Part shown: in pieces, positions 34,931 through 44,434 of the stretch
Position numbering within the stretch: position 1 is the stretch's first letter
How the letters are laid out: every line of letters begins with the position of its first letter
NCBI GenBank assembly: GCA_937876865.1
Contig: CALEFF010000040.1
Coordinates: 109,784 to 173,783 of the forward strand
Length of the DNA stretch: 64,000 nucleotides
Direction of reading: 5' to 3'
From: an uncultured Bacteroidales bacterium
Lineage (GTDB): Bacteria > Bacteroidota > Bacteroidia > Bacteroidales > P3
Translations under genes and position numbers: made by a program
Notes under the pieces: generated by a model
Told to the model about the DNA's origin: nothing
What the model saw: the letters and a program-made list of their open reading frames with translations, nothing else
Databases searched by the model: none

Positions 34931-36124
34931 ATGGAAATCAAAAATCAAATCAAACAAAAAGCTCAACAACATTTTGATAGTGTTGTTGCTATTCGTAGAC
35001 ACCTACATCAAAATCCAGAACTTTCTAAGCAAGAAAAAGAAACATCTGAGTACATTTGTTCAGTCCTTGATACTATTGAAGGAGTAGAATATCAGTCCCA
35101 TGTAGGAGGTTATGGAATTTATGGCTTTGTAAAAGGCAAAAATCCATCAAAGAAAACAATAGCGTTAAGAGCAGACATGGATGCACTGCCAATTAAAGAA
35201 ACAACGAAACTCCCTTTTGCCTCCACCAAAGAAGGTGTAATGCACGCTTGCGGTCACGATGTTCATACAGCAATTCTTTTAGAAACAATAAAAATTTTAT
35301 CAGAACTAAGAGATGAATTCGAAGGACAAGTGATGTTTATCTTTCAACCATCAGAAGAACACTATCCAGGAGGAGCCATTACAATGATAAATGATGACAT
35401 TTTTAAAGACGTCATTCCTTCGGCAATCTTTGCACTTCATACAACACCTGAAATAGAAACAGGCAAAATCGGAATAAAAGAAGGAAAATACATGGCTTCC
35501 ACAGATGAAATTTATATAGAAGTTAGAGGAAAAGGTGGACACGGAGCAACCCCTGATTTAAACATAGATCCAATAGTGACGGCCTCTCACATTGTGGTAG
35601 CACTACAAACATTAGTCAGCAGAAACGCCAATCCAATTTTACCAACCACCTTTTCTGTCGGAACATTCTTAGCAGAAGGTCGCACAAACATCATTCCTTC
35701 AAAAGTATATTTAGAATGTATAATTCGCACCTTTGACAACGGATGGAGGAAACAAGCACACAAACTAATCCATAGAATAACCGAAGAAACAGCACAAGCC
35801 TTTGGGGCAACAGCAGATGTTTTTATTGATCATGGATACCCATATTTATATAATAATCCAAAACTTACAAAAGCCACTCGCAACTTAACACAAGAATATC
35901 TTGGAGAAGAAAATGTATTAGATATAGATATGAGAATGACCGCTGAAGATTTCGCGTATTTTGCGCAAAAAATTCCAGCATGTTATTTTAGACTTGGGAC
36001 AAAGAAAAAAGACAGTGAAATAACCAACCTACATACATCTAATTTTGATGTAGATGAAAGAAGCATGCAAGACGCGATAGGACTAATGACATACTTATCA
36101 ATCAAAAACCTAAATACAAAATAA
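34931..36124 (+). CDS. M20 family metallo-amidohydrolase
   Basis: This is a zinc-dependent amidohydrolase of the N-acyl-amino-acid/hippurate hydrolase group. I choose the ATG at 34931 (397 residues) because the longer frame begins inside the tRNA gene. The metal and catalytic motifs are complete: HACGHDVH (about 106-113), QPSEEHYPGGA (about 141-151) and a late HTS region. It probably releases amino acids from N-acyl or peptide-like substrates in the cytoplasm. A strong terminator follows. Confidence 0.92.
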   Translation: MEIKNQIKQKAQQHFDSVVAIRRHLHQNPELSKQEKETSEYICSVLDTIEGVEYQSHVGGYGIYGFVKGKNPSKKTIALRADMDALPIKETTKLPFASTKEGVMHACGHDVHTAILLETIKILSELRDEFEGQVMFIFQPSEEHYPGGAITMINDDIFKDVIPSAIFALHTTPEIETGKIGIKEGKYMASTDEIYIEVRGKGGHGATPDLNIDPIVTASHIVVALQTLVSRNANPILPTTFSVGTFLAEGRTNIIPSKVYLECIIRTFDNGWRKQAHKLIHRITEETAQAFGATADVFIDHGYPYLYNNPKLTKATRNLTQEYLGEENVLDIDMRMTAEDFAYFAQKIPACYFRLGTKKKDSEITNLHTSNFDVDERSMQDAIGLMTYLSIKNLNTK

Positions 36125-36148
36125 ATATTTTTAAAAAACAAATATATT

Positions 36149-36188
36149 ATCAGACACTTTTATGATTTATAAAAGTGTCTGATTTTTT
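36149..36188 (+). terminator. Rho-independent terminator after the M20 gene
   Basis: A perfect 15-base stem (36149-36163 with 36169-36183, 5-base loop) is followed by a run of T (36183-36188). The left arm and loop overlap the stop codon and last codons of the convergent DegT-type gene. Confidence 0.88.
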
Positions 36189-37302
36189 CAATTATGTAGT
36201 TTTGTTGTTCTAAATCCAACTCTGTGTGCATAGGAAGAGACAAAACTGTTTGAGAAAGTTTTTCAGAAGTTTCTAATTCCCCACCTTGACGTGCAATTTG
36301 CAAGAAAGCCTTTTGCAAATGTAAAGGAATAGGATAATAAATCATAGCAGGAATATTCCAATCTTGCAAATAAGCCTTCAATTCATCTCTTGTACCATCA
36401 GTTATTTTTAAAGTATATTGGTGATAAACATGAGAAGAATATGGTACTTCAATTGGAGTTTCTATACTCCTAATATCCTTTAATCCCTGAGTATAAACTT
36501 GCGCCGCTTCATACCTTGCTTTTTGATATTCTTCAAGATGCCTTAACTTTACATTTAATATAGCAGCCTGAATAGAATCTAATCGAGAATTTACTCCTAA
36601 GACCTCATGATGATACCTAACTTTCATTCCATGATTTGCAACCATTTTCATTTTTTCAGCCAAAGCATCATCATTAGTTATTATAGCACCACCATCTCCA
36701 AAACAGCCAAGATTCTTAGATGGGAAAAATGAAGTACAACCAATTGTTCCTATTGTTCCAACTTTTTTCTTTGTTCCATCAGAGAAAGTATAATCAGCAC
36801 CAATTGCTTGTGCAGTATCCTCAATCACATACAAATCATATTTTTTTGCAATAGCAAGAATTTCTTCCATAGGAGCTGCTTGCCCGAACAAATGCACAGG
36901 AATTATTGCTTTTGTTTTTACTGAAATTGCTTTTTCAATATTTTTTGCAGTTACATTGAATGATTCATAATCTACATCAACAAAAACAGGACGAAAGCCT
37001 AATAAACCAATCACCTCAGCAGATGCAATAAATGTAAACGAAGGACAGATGATTTCATCAGAAGGTTTTAAGCCCAAAGACATAATTGCAATTTGCAAAG
37101 CATCGGTTCCATTTCCACAAGGGATTACATGTTTAACAGAAAGAAACTTTGCCAAATTACTTGCAAACTCATCTACTATTTTTCCTTTTATAAAAGCTGT
37201 TGAATCTATAACTTGTTGTATTGATGAATCAATCTCCGATTTTATCTTTTGATATTGACTCTTCAAATCTACCATTTGTATCTTGTTCATAATAGAGTGC
37301 AT
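36160..37302 (-). CDS. DegT/DnrJ/EryC1/StrS-type sugar aminotransferase
   Basis: This PLP enzyme adds an amino group to nucleotide-linked keto-sugars used in surface polysaccharides. Motifs include GNGTDALQIAIMSLGL, PSFTFIASAEVI, VIEDTAQAIGA, the PLP-lysine segment SFFPSKNLGCFGDGG, and HGMKVRYHHEVLGVNSRLD. The overall pattern is nearest to WbpE-like aminotransferases. It starts one base after the serS stop; a second in-frame ATG at 37290 gives a more typical N-terminus (MNKIQMVDLKSQY). No sugar-nucleotide enzyme is adjacent. Confidence 0.9.
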   Translation of the reverse strand: MHSIMNKIQMVDLKSQYQKIKSEIDSSIQQVIDSTAFIKGKIVDEFASNLAKFLSVKHVIPCGNGTDALQIAIMSLGLKPSDEIICPSFTFIASAEVIGLLGFRPVFVDVDYESFNVTAKNIEKAISVKTKAIIPVHLFGQAAPMEEILAIAKKYDLYVIEDTAQAIGADYTFSDGTKKKVGTIGTIGCTSFFPSKNLGCFGDGGAIITNDDALAEKMKMVANHGMKVRYHHEVLGVNSRLDSIQAAILNVKLRHLEEYQKARYEAAQVYTQGLKDIRSIETPIEVPYSSHVYHQYTLKITDGTRDELKAYLQDWNIPAMIYYPIPLHLQKAFLQIARQGGELETSEKLSQTVLSLPMHTELDLEQQNYIIEKIRHFYKS

Positions 37303-37303
37303 T

Positions 37304-38578
37304 TTAAATTATTGTTTCCGCACCAAAATATGTTTGTAACGCTTTTGGAATACGTATTCCCGATTCTGTTTGATTATTTTCCAATAAAGCAGCCACTATT
37401 CTCGGCAAAGCCAATGCACTTCCATTTAAAGTATGTGCTAATTGCGTTTTATTATTTTCGTCTTTATATCTTAGTTTTAATCTATTTGCTTGATAGGTTT
37501 CAAAGTTTGACACACTACTTACTTCCAACCAACGCTCTTGTGCAGCAGAATAAACTTCAAAATCATAAGTTATGGCCGAAGTAAAACTCATATCTCCCCC
37601 GCAAAGACGTAAAATTCTAAACGGAAGTTCCAATTTTCTCAACAATCCTGCAACATGATTTTTCATTACCTCTAACTGCTCATAACTATGTTCAGGAGTA
37701 TCAATGCAAACAATCTCTACCTTATCAAATTGATGTAATCTATTAAGTCCTCTTACATCTTTTCCATACGAACCTGCTTCTCTTCTAAAACACTGAGAAT
37801 ATGCACAACACGAAATAGGAAGATTGCTCTGCTTTTGTATTGTATCTCTAAAAATATTCGTTACAGGCACTTCAGCAGTAGGAATCATATAGAAACCATC
37901 TAACGGAATAGCATACATTTGCCCTTCCTTATCTGGTAATTGTCCTGTTGCAAGAGCAGATGCTTCATTTACCATTAACGGAGGTTGCACTTCTGTAAAT
38001 CCATTCTTACCTGCCTCATCTAAAAAGAAATTTATAAGAGCCCTTTGCAACTTTGCTCCTTGTGATTTATAGACAGGAAAACCTGCTCCTGTGATTTTTG
38101 TACCTAATTCAAAGTCAATTATATCATATTTTGCACAAAGAGTCCAATGTTCTACAGCTCCCTCATATAATTGCGGTATTTCCCCTTCTTGATACACTAT
38201 TTCATTGTCCTCAGCCCCTTTTCCACAAGGTACATCTTTGCTTGGAAGATTGGGAATCGTCAATAAAATATCTCTTAAATCACCTTCTATTTTTGATAAT
38301 TGTTCACCTAATTCTTTTTCTTTTACTTTACACTCTCCTGTTTTGGCTTTTAATTCTTCTGCCTCAGCAGATTTGCCTTGTTTAAAAAGCATTCCTATTT
38401 CTTTTGCCAAACGATTAGCCTCTGCCTTAATATTATCTAATTCGGTTTTAGTGTTTCGTCTTTGATTATCCAAAGCAATTACATTATCTATCTTTGATTC
38501 TGCATCAGAAAAGTTCTTTACGCCTAATCTTTCTACTACAAAATCTCTATTTTCTCTTATAAATCCTATTTGTAACAT
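37304..38578 (-). CDS. serS: Seryl-tRNA synthetase
   Basis: This class II synthetase charges tRNA-Ser. The 424-residue length is normal. The N-terminal coiled-coil arm (about 30-110) is followed by class II motif 2 (YSQCFRREAGSYGKDVRGL) and motif 3 (LNGSALALPRIVAALLENNQ). It belongs to the rdgB-DUF2148-serS-DegT operon. Confidence 0.97.
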   Translation of the reverse strand: MLQIGFIRENRDFVVERLGVKNFSDAESKIDNVIALDNQRRNTKTELDNIKAEANRLAKEIGMLFKQGKSAEAEELKAKTGECKVKEKELGEQLSKIEGDLRDILLTIPNLPSKDVPCGKGAEDNEIVYQEGEIPQLYEGAVEHWTLCAKYDIIDFELGTKITGAGFPVYKSQGAKLQRALINFFLDEAGKNGFTEVQPPLMVNEASALATGQLPDKEGQMYAIPLDGFYMIPTAEVPVTNIFRDTIQKQSNLPISCCAYSQCFRREAGSYGKDVRGLNRLHQFDKVEIVCIDTPEHSYEQLEVMKNHVAGLLRKLELPFRILRLCGGDMSFTSAITYDFEVYSAAQERWLEVSSVSNFETYQANRLKLRYKDENNKTQLAHTLNGSALALPRIVAALLENNQTESGIRIPKALQTYFGAETII

Positions 38579-38597
38579 ATATATTGATTTTCTATTT

Positions 38598-39134
38598 TTA
38601 CTTATTTACTACTCTATCAAAAAATACACTTTTGCTCGATACGCTTAAAACTATTGCAAGTACAGTTGGACACTCTTCAAGCATAGATAATTCCTTTGCT
38701 GCTAAGCCAACTGAAAACATTACCCTGCTATCTATTCTATGGTCTGCAATTTTAGAACACATACTTCCTATTGCAATTCCTAAATCGTTAGAATTAAAAA
38801 AACAAGGTGCAAGCGGAGCGTTATCTTCTTTTTCTTTACAAGAAGAAAAACCACAATATCCACAATCTAAACCTAAAATTTTCACTTTACTTCCTACAAG
38901 AATAACTGCTTGTGATTGTAAAACATTATTTGAATCTCTTAAAAGAAACTCTTGTCCTGTCTTTTTATGCAGTTCTTTTAATTTTTCAGATAATTGTTCT
39001 AATTCTTTGCCGTATGCAATTCTTATTTCCAAGTTATCAACTCCTCTTGCCTTTGGTGCAGTGATTGCCGCAAGAGATATATTCTTTGCAAGAGATATTA
39101 CTTGTTCTTCTGCAATTTCTTTAATGTTAATCAT
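38598..39134 (-). CDS. DUF2148 family protein (ferredoxin-like domain)
   Basis: This 178-residue protein has the DUF2148 pattern: an N-terminal AARN-like region (AAITAPKARGVDNLEIRI), then LGLDCGYCGFSSC and APCFF with Cys residues that could bind an iron-sulfur cluster, and DLGIAIGSM.SKIADHRID. The function is unknown; the family is common in anaerobes. It lies 7 bases after rdgB and 19 bases before serS. Confidence 0.88.
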   Translation of the reverse strand: MINIKEIAEEQVISLAKNISLAAITAPKARGVDNLEIRIAYGKELEQLSEKLKELHKKTGQEFLLRDSNNVLQSQAVILVGSKVKILGLDCGYCGFSSCKEKEDNAPLAPCFFNSNDLGIAIGSMCSKIADHRIDSRVMFSVGLAAKELSMLEECPTVLAIVLSVSSKSVFFDRVVNK

Positions 39135-39141
39135 AGCCTTG

Positions 39142-39720
39142 TTATTTAAGAAGATATTTTATTAACTTATCGGTTGCTTTTCCACGATGAGAGATTTTGT
39201 TTTTTTCTTCTAAACTCATCTCTGCAAAACTTTCACCATATCCATCAGGAATAAAGATTGGATCATATCCAAAGCCACCTCGTCCATAGCGTTCTGTGAG
39301 AATACTTCCTGGACAAAAGCCTTCAAACAATTTTTCTTCACCTTGTTCAATCAAACAAATGACTGTGGAAAAATATGCTTTACGATTTGTTTTCCCTTCC
39401 ATCATTTCAAGCATTAAATCAATGTTATCGTCAAAACTACATTTCTCTCCTGCAAATCTTGCTGAATATACGCCCGGTTTTCCATCGAGTGCATCTACCA
39501 TTAGGCCAGTATCATCTGCGAAACAATCTTTTCCATACTTTTCCCAAATGTATCGTGCTTTTTGACGTGCGTTTTCCTCTAATGTTTCTCCCGTTTCTGG
39601 AATTTCTTCTTTGCAACCGAGTTCTGAAAGACTGATTATTTTTATTCTATCGCCAACAAGTGAACGTATTTCTTCTACTTTATGTTTGTTATTTGTTGCT
39701 ATTACAATTTCTCTTACCAT
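39142..39720 (-). CDS. rdgB: Non-canonical purine NTP pyrophosphatase (RdgB/HAM1)
   Basis: It hydrolyses dITP, ITP and XTP to keep damaged purines out of nucleic acids. The 192-residue protein has IATNNKHKVEEI (6-17), CFADDTGLMVDAL, GGFGYDPIF and a SHRGKA motif at the C-terminus, all diagnostic. It has its own promoter and begins the operon. Confidence 0.96.
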   Translation of the reverse strand: MVREIVIATNNKHKVEEIRSLVGDRIKIISLSELGCKEEIPETGETLEENARQKARYIWEKYGKDCFADDTGLMVDALDGKPGVYSARFAGEKCSFDDNIDLMLEMMEGKTNRKAYFSTVICLIEQGEEKLFEGFCPGSILTERYGRGGFGYDPIFIPDGYGESFAEMSLEEKNKISHRGKATDKLIKYLLK

Positions 39721-39743
39721 TTCTTTTGGTTTATTTCAAGGTG

Positions 39744-39774
39744 CAAAGTTAGTTTATTTTCATCGTAATTGCAA
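39744..39774 (-). promoter_or_regulatory. Promoter of rdgB-DUF2148-serS
   Basis: The minus strand has TTG (39772-39774), 20 bases, then TAACTTTG (39744-39751). It lies about 24 bases before the rdgB start and overlaps the end of the preceding gene. Confidence 0.65.
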
Positions 39775-41229
39775 TAGATGTAACTTTCTTTTCGTTCCCA
39801 AAGATTCAAAATTAAATAGCAAACTATCTTTTTTGTATTCTTTAAAATCAATTTTGCAAGTGTTTAAAAGACTTGAACGAGACAAAGGACTCTCTGCTCC
39901 GATAACATCTGTAATTATTTTTTTTGGTTTTATTTCTTCTTCATTGTACTTATGAGCATAAATTACCTTTGGCATATTTTCCTTAGAATATTTATAAAGA
40001 TAAAGATTCTCTGCCGCAGGTTTATCAAGCAAAACAAAAGTTGCATCAGGGTGAGTTTTCATCATTTCAACTATCTCTTCATTGCAAGAAAACTTACAAA
40101 ACTTTTGAGGAATCAATGCAAAACAAGTATTCCACAAAAGAAAAGCCAAACCAATGAAAAGCATTGCTTTATGATTTGCAAAATAATGTGAATAAAGCAT
40201 TATAAGAACAAAAGGAATCACTATCATAAACTCTGCATTTCCATTAGATAGTGCAGCAAAAAGAAAAGATAAAGCAAGGATTAGCCAAAGAATTACAACA
40301 AATCTTTTCTCATTATAAAGCGAAAGAGTATGTTTTTTATTCTTTACAAAGTTTACGATTCCAAAAGCAAAGAAAAAAATAAAAAAAGCAAAGAAAAAAA
40401 TAAAAAAAGCAAAGAAAAAATTTAAAAAAACAAAGAGATTTCCGTGCACTTGTAAGAACGTGCGAATCAAGCTAATAGAAGAAAGTAAAAATACTTGTTT
40501 TAAATCGGGTGATTGTGCATAGCCTTGAATATAATCGTGAAGAACAAATGATAAAAGAGCATTTAAAGTTAATTGATTAGTCTCAACAAAACAACAAATC
40601 GCATAGACTATCGGTATTATTAGACTTACAATAATGAAATACAAAATATATTTACCTCTTTTGTTCAATAGCAATCCTATAAACAAAGATATGTAAACCA
40701 AAATGCTGAGTTGATGACACAAACAAGCAATTACTATCGACAAACTCATTTTCAGTAAACGCAAAATAGTGTTTTCTGCCAAGAAAACTTGCAAATAATA
40801 GATTGAAAGCATAGAAAAGAAAAGCGGAAGAATATATGCTTCATTGTCAGTTGCAAATCGCATAAATCCAAAGCAAGACCCACAAAACACTATTGCTGAA
40901 AAAATAAAGTTTTCATTACGATTCACTCTTTTTATTATGCGTCTAAACACAAGTAAAGTACCACAAGCCATTAAGGCATTAAAGGTTTGAAAAATTGTTA
41001 TAGGTTCAATATTCGTAAAAGCAAAGAGAGAGTAAATCAAACGACACACCAAACAATATAAAAGATGATGAGGACGCAACAACTCTTCACCATGCAAAGA
41101 CGAATAGGCATAAGAATAAGAATCAGACGTAGGATTATTTGACAAAAACAAGAGATACAATATCGCAAAGCCAATTACTGCTAAGTAAGAATAATTATTT
41201 TTTAATTTATTAAAGATTTGCAATCTCAT
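39760..41229 (-). CDS. GT-C-like polytopic membrane protein with hydrophobic 7-residue repeat
   Basis: This 489-residue protein has about ten to twelve membrane segments. After the first segment there is a TSDSYSYAY loop with an acidic residue and then RPHHLLY, the arrangement of GT-C glycosyltransferases that use lipid-linked sugars. A soluble C-terminal part (about 390-490) follows. A block near residues 268-290 consists of a repeated FFFAFFI-type heptad encoded by the 21-bp A-tract repeat. The start is the ATG at 41229; the codon before it is GTG. The donor and acceptor are unknown. Confidence 0.75.
   Translation of the reverse strand: MRLQIFNKLKNNYSYLAVIGFAILYLLFLSNNPTSDSYSYAYSSLHGEELLRPHHLLYCLVCRLIYSLFAFTNIEPITIFQTFNALMACGTLLVFRRIIKRVNRNENFIFSAIVFCGSCFGFMRFATDNEAYILPLFFSMLSIYYLQVFLAENTILRLLKMSLSIVIACLCHQLSILVYISLFIGLLLNKRGKYILYFIIVSLIIPIVYAICCFVETNQLTLNALLSFVLHDYIQGYAQSPDLKQVFLLSSISLIRTFLQVHGNLFVFLNFFFAFFIFFFAFFIFFFAFGIVNFVKNKKHTLSLYNEKRFVVILWLILALSFLFAALSNGNAEFMIVIPFVLIMLYSHYFANHKAMLFIGLAFLLWNTCFALIPQKFCKFSCNEEIVEMMKTHPDATFVLLDKPAAENLYLYKYSKENMPKVIYAHKYNEEEIKPKKIITDVIGAESPLSRSSLLNTCKIDFKEYKKDSLLFNFESLGTKRKLHLLQLR
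40368..40430 (-). repeat. Three 21-bp A-tract repeat units inside a coding region
   Basis: Units 40368-40388 and 40389-40409 are identical, and 40410-40430 differs at only a few bases. On the minus strand each unit is seven codons in frame (Phe-rich, with Ala and Ile), so the gene stays open. The unit is the same type as at 10098, 22250 and 44435. Confidence 0.85.
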
Positions 41230-41286
41230 CACAAAAAGTTTTTTACTTAATTCAATTGTCTATAACGAAAAAATCAATAAAAAACG

Positions 41287-41294
41287 TATATTTG
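41287..41294 (+). promoter_or_regulatory. -7 promoter box of dnaG
   Basis: TATATTTG followed by C is a perfect -7 box only 10 bases before the ATG at 41305, so the 5' leader would be very short. Confidence 0.6.
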
Positions 41295-41304
41295 CAAAAG
41301 AATT

Positions 41305-43275
41305 ATGATAAAAAGAGAGGATATAGATAAGATTATTAACGCTGCTCGAATAGAAGAAGTAGTAGGCAGTTTTGTTGAACTTCGCAAAAGAGGTGTCAAT
41401 TACATTGGTTTATGTCCTTTTCATAACGAAAAAACTCCTTCTTTCAACGTAAACCCAGCAAAAGGCATATTTAAATGTTTCGGATGTGGCGAAGGAGGAG
41501 ACTCTGTCGCTTTTTTAATGAAGCACGAGCATTATACATATCCCGAAGCCTTACGTTGGTTAGCCAATAAGTACGGAATACAAATTGAAGAACAAGTCTT
41601 AACCCAAGAAGAGTTAGCACAACAAAGCGAAAGAGATAGAATATATCAAATAAACGACTTTGCACAAAAATATTTCCAACAAACACTCTTCTCAGACAAT
41701 GAAGGAAAGAGCATAGGTCTTTCTTACTTAAAAGAAAGAGAACTTTCTGAGGAGACAATCAAACGTTGGGGAATAGGATATTGCAAAGAAACAGGTGATG
41801 ACTTTTCAAAAAAAGCATTAGAAAAAGGATTCACAAAAGAAGAACTTGTAAACGCTGGCGTAAGTCTTGTAAACTCTAACGATGGTAGTCTTTATGATAG
41901 ATTTCGTGGCAGAGTATGTTTCCCTATCTATAACATTGGCGGAAGAACCTTAGGTTTTTCTGCTCGAACTTTAAGAACAGACAAAGTAAAGGCTAAATAT
42001 GTAAACTCTCCTGAGAGTTTGATTTACTCAAAAGGCAAAGTTTTGTTTGGACTTCACCTTGCAAAGAACGAAATCGTTAAACAAGACGAGTGTTTCTTGG
42101 TTGAGGGCAATATGGACGTTGTTATGATGAGCCAAAACGCTGTAACAAATGTCGTAGCAACTTCCGGAACAGCTTTAACCGAAGATCAAATAAGACTAAT
42201 CAAACGTTACACAAAAAATGTTACTCTTTTATATGACGGAGATAATGCAGGGATAAAAGCAACCTTTAAGGCTGTGAACCTACTCTTGGAACAAGGTTTA
42301 CACGTTAAAACTTTGCTGTTTCCTGACAACGAAGACCCTGATTCTTTTGCAAGAAAACATACGCAAGACGAGTTTAAGAATTTCCTAAAAAATAATGCAC
42401 AAAATTTTATCATTTATAAAACAAATCTTTTACTTGCAGATGCACAAGGCGATCCAATAAAACGAGCAGATTTAACAAGAAATATTGTTGAAACTATTGC
42501 TTTAATTCCAGATTTATTGGAAAGGAATGCTTATTTGCAACAATGTAGCAAACTGCTTGATGTAAAAGAAGAAATACTTAGTGCAGAACTTTCAAAAATT
42601 CTTAGAAACAAAGATAAAAAAGAGCATTTTAAACAATCAGAAACAGAGAATAAACCGAACGAAATAGAGCAACAAACTATTGTAAAGCCTATTGAAGTTG
42701 CTAATAACAACATTGAATATAACAAAGAAAAAGCAATAATTTCTGTTTTGTTCAATTATGCAAACAAAATTACCACACAAGAGGTCTTTAACAAAGAAGG
42801 AAATAATGAGAAAAGAGATTTATATGTTGCAAACTACATTGTGTGTGATATTTTCAATGACAACATAGCGTTTAGCAATGAGTTGTTTAACGAAATATTT
42901 ATGACATATAAAGATTACATTTACAACACCGATTATTTGCCAGAATTAAGATTTTTTACTTCACATCAAAATCCAGAAATTGCGAAATTGGCAACAGATT
43001 TAGTTATGACGCCATACGTAATTAGTCCAAATTGGGAAGAAAAAAATGAAATAAAAGTGCCACGCCCTGAAAACAAAGACACAATGGACAAATATGTTAG
43101 AGACACCCTTCTTGATTTTAAATTATATAAAATAAACGGATACATAGAAGACGTAAAAAAAAGAATTCCCCTTGCAGAAGGAGAATTCCAAATTGAGTTG
43201 CTAAATCTATTACAAAATTATCTCAACATAAGAAATAATATTGCAAAACTCTTAGGTAGAGTTTTTATACCTTAA
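41305..43275 (+). CDS. dnaG: DNA primase
   Basis: DnaG makes RNA primers for replication. The 656-residue protein has the zinc-binding motif with Cys37, His40, Cys58 and Cys61 (CPFH, CFGC), the RNA polymerase core (YDRFRGRVCFPIYN.GG), the TOPRIM domain with VEGNMDVV and YDGDNAG, and a longer C-terminal helicase-binding part. It is single-gene and its last 11 bases overlap the end of the convergent LRR gene. Confidence 0.96.
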   Translation: MIKREDIDKIINAARIEEVVGSFVELRKRGVNYIGLCPFHNEKTPSFNVNPAKGIFKCFGCGEGGDSVAFLMKHEHYTYPEALRWLANKYGIQIEEQVLTQEELAQQSERDRIYQINDFAQKYFQQTLFSDNEGKSIGLSYLKERELSEETIKRWGIGYCKETGDDFSKKALEKGFTKEELVNAGVSLVNSNDGSLYDRFRGRVCFPIYNIGGRTLGFSARTLRTDKVKAKYVNSPESLIYSKGKVLFGLHLAKNEIVKQDECFLVEGNMDVVMMSQNAVTNVVATSGTALTEDQIRLIKRYTKNVTLLYDGDNAGIKATFKAVNLLLEQGLHVKTLLFPDNEDPDSFARKHTQDEFKNFLKNNAQNFIIYKTNLLLADAQGDPIKRADLTRNIVETIALIPDLLERNAYLQQCSKLLDVKEEILSAELSKILRNKDKKEHFKQSETENKPNEIEQQTIVKPIEVANNNIEYNKEKAIISVLFNYANKITTQEVFNKEGNNEKRDLYVANYIVCDIFNDNIAFSNELFNEIFMTYKDYIYNTDYLPELRFFTSHQNPEIAKLATDLVMTPYVISPNWEEKNEIKVPRPENKDTMDKYVRDTLLDFKLYKINGYIEDVKKRIPLAEGEFQIELLNLLQNYLNIRNNIAKLLGRVFIP

Positions 43276-44302
43276 TCATTTTTATTTTTTGTAAAATTGC
43301 TTGATTATTTGTGTATAATTTTAGATAGTAAACTCCTTTTGGCAAATCACTAATGTCTATTGCAGATGTATTATTGAAAACCAATAGAGTTTTTCCTGTT
43401 TGCGAGGTTACTTCTATTTTTTCTATCGTTTTTTCAAAGAAAATATTACCAATTGTTGGATTTGGATAAAAAGTTATTTCATTATTTCTCACATCTTCTA
43501 ACGAAACCCCATCACACATTTCTGTTATATTAGAAAAATATGGAGCCCAATCAGAAGAAGAATATGCAGAAAGAGTACCACAAGGGACTTTTAGTTGTGC
43601 ATTATTGGGAAGTAAACCATAGGAATATTCTAAAATTCCAAAAATATCTAATTCAAGCGTTGGCGGAATAGTTGCTAAGGTTGTAAATTCACTTAAACTA
43701 TCACAATAAGAGAAGGAAAGGCTTCCAATAGATTGCATAGTTGCGGGAATAGTTACGCAAGGTAAACTCTTACAATATTGAAACGCCCAATCTCCAATAT
43801 ATTCCACGCTATTTCCAATAATCAACTCTGATAAATTACTACAATATTGAAATGCTTGAATATCAATTGTTGTAACTCCATCACCAATCAAAGCATATTT
43901 TAAAGAAGTACAACTATAAAAGGCTCTTTCCCCTACATAAGTTACACTATTTGGGATAATAATTGAATCTAAGTTTGTACAAAAACAAAAAGCCTGCTCT
44001 CCAATTGAGGTAACCGTATTAGGAATTGTTACAGAATGTAAACGCATATCATTATAGAAAGCTCCAAACCAACAACCCGCACTATTACTAAAACCATTGA
44101 TTGCTGTAACGGTATAAGTCTTTGAATTAAAACTTACAGTCTCAGGAATTTCAACAACTCCAATAGTATCTACACAATCAATCACTTCTACCTCATCTTC
44201 ATTTAAAATATTATAAGTTAAATGATCAATAGTAAACCAATTTTGTGCTAAAAGCACATTTGCAAACAATGTTGCACAAATAAAAAACAATGATTTTTTC
44301 AT
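43265..44302 (-). CDS. Leucine-rich repeat protein with T9SS tail
   Basis: This 345-residue secreted protein has a signal peptide (cleavage near LLAQ, residue 20). About six LRR_5/BspA repeats (about 55-215; pattern F..C..L..IIIPNSVT.IGE.AF) follow. A T9SS C-terminal domain (about 275-345) carries FYPNPTIGNIFFE and DLPKGVYYLKLY. It is a shorter relative of the protein at 26544-29138. It has no clear promoter match and is preceded by the A-tract repeat array. Confidence 0.9.
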   Translation of the reverse strand: MKKSLFFICATLFANVLLAQNWFTIDHLTYNILNEDEVEVIDCVDTIGVVEIPETVSFNSKTYTVTAINGFSNSAGCWFGAFYNDMRLHSVTIPNTVTSIGEQAFCFCTNLDSIIIPNSVTYVGERAFYSCTSLKYALIGDGVTTIDIQAFQYCSNLSELIIGNSVEYIGDWAFQYCKSLPCVTIPATMQSIGSLSFSYCDSLSEFTTLATIPPTLELDIFGILEYSYGLLPNNAQLKVPCGTLSAYSSSDWAPYFSNITEMCDGVSLEDVRNNEITFYPNPTIGNIFFEKTIEKIEVTSQTGKTLLVFNNTSAIDISDLPKGVYYLKLYTNNQAILQKIKMIKV

Positions 44303-44434
44303 TTCTTGTCCTATTTTTAATTTAAGTTATTACACTATAAAGACAACATTTTTTGCCAAAACGTTTCAAATTTGAAGATTTTTTTTCACAATAATTGTAA
44401 CAAGAAAATAATTCTTTGCTTTTTTAAAATAAAT

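Noticed and set aside
38584..39165. Long open frame on the plus strand (193 codons) opposite the DUF2148 gene
   Set aside because: It lies exactly over the DUF2148 gene, has no promoter and no recognisable product, and the minus-strand gene has clear family motifs and fits the operon.
44365..44376. Perfect 12-base palindrome TTCAAATTTGAA upstream of the LRR gene
   Set aside because: In DNA this A/T-rich such a palindrome is expected by chance, and no second copy or overlapping promoter supports a regulator site.
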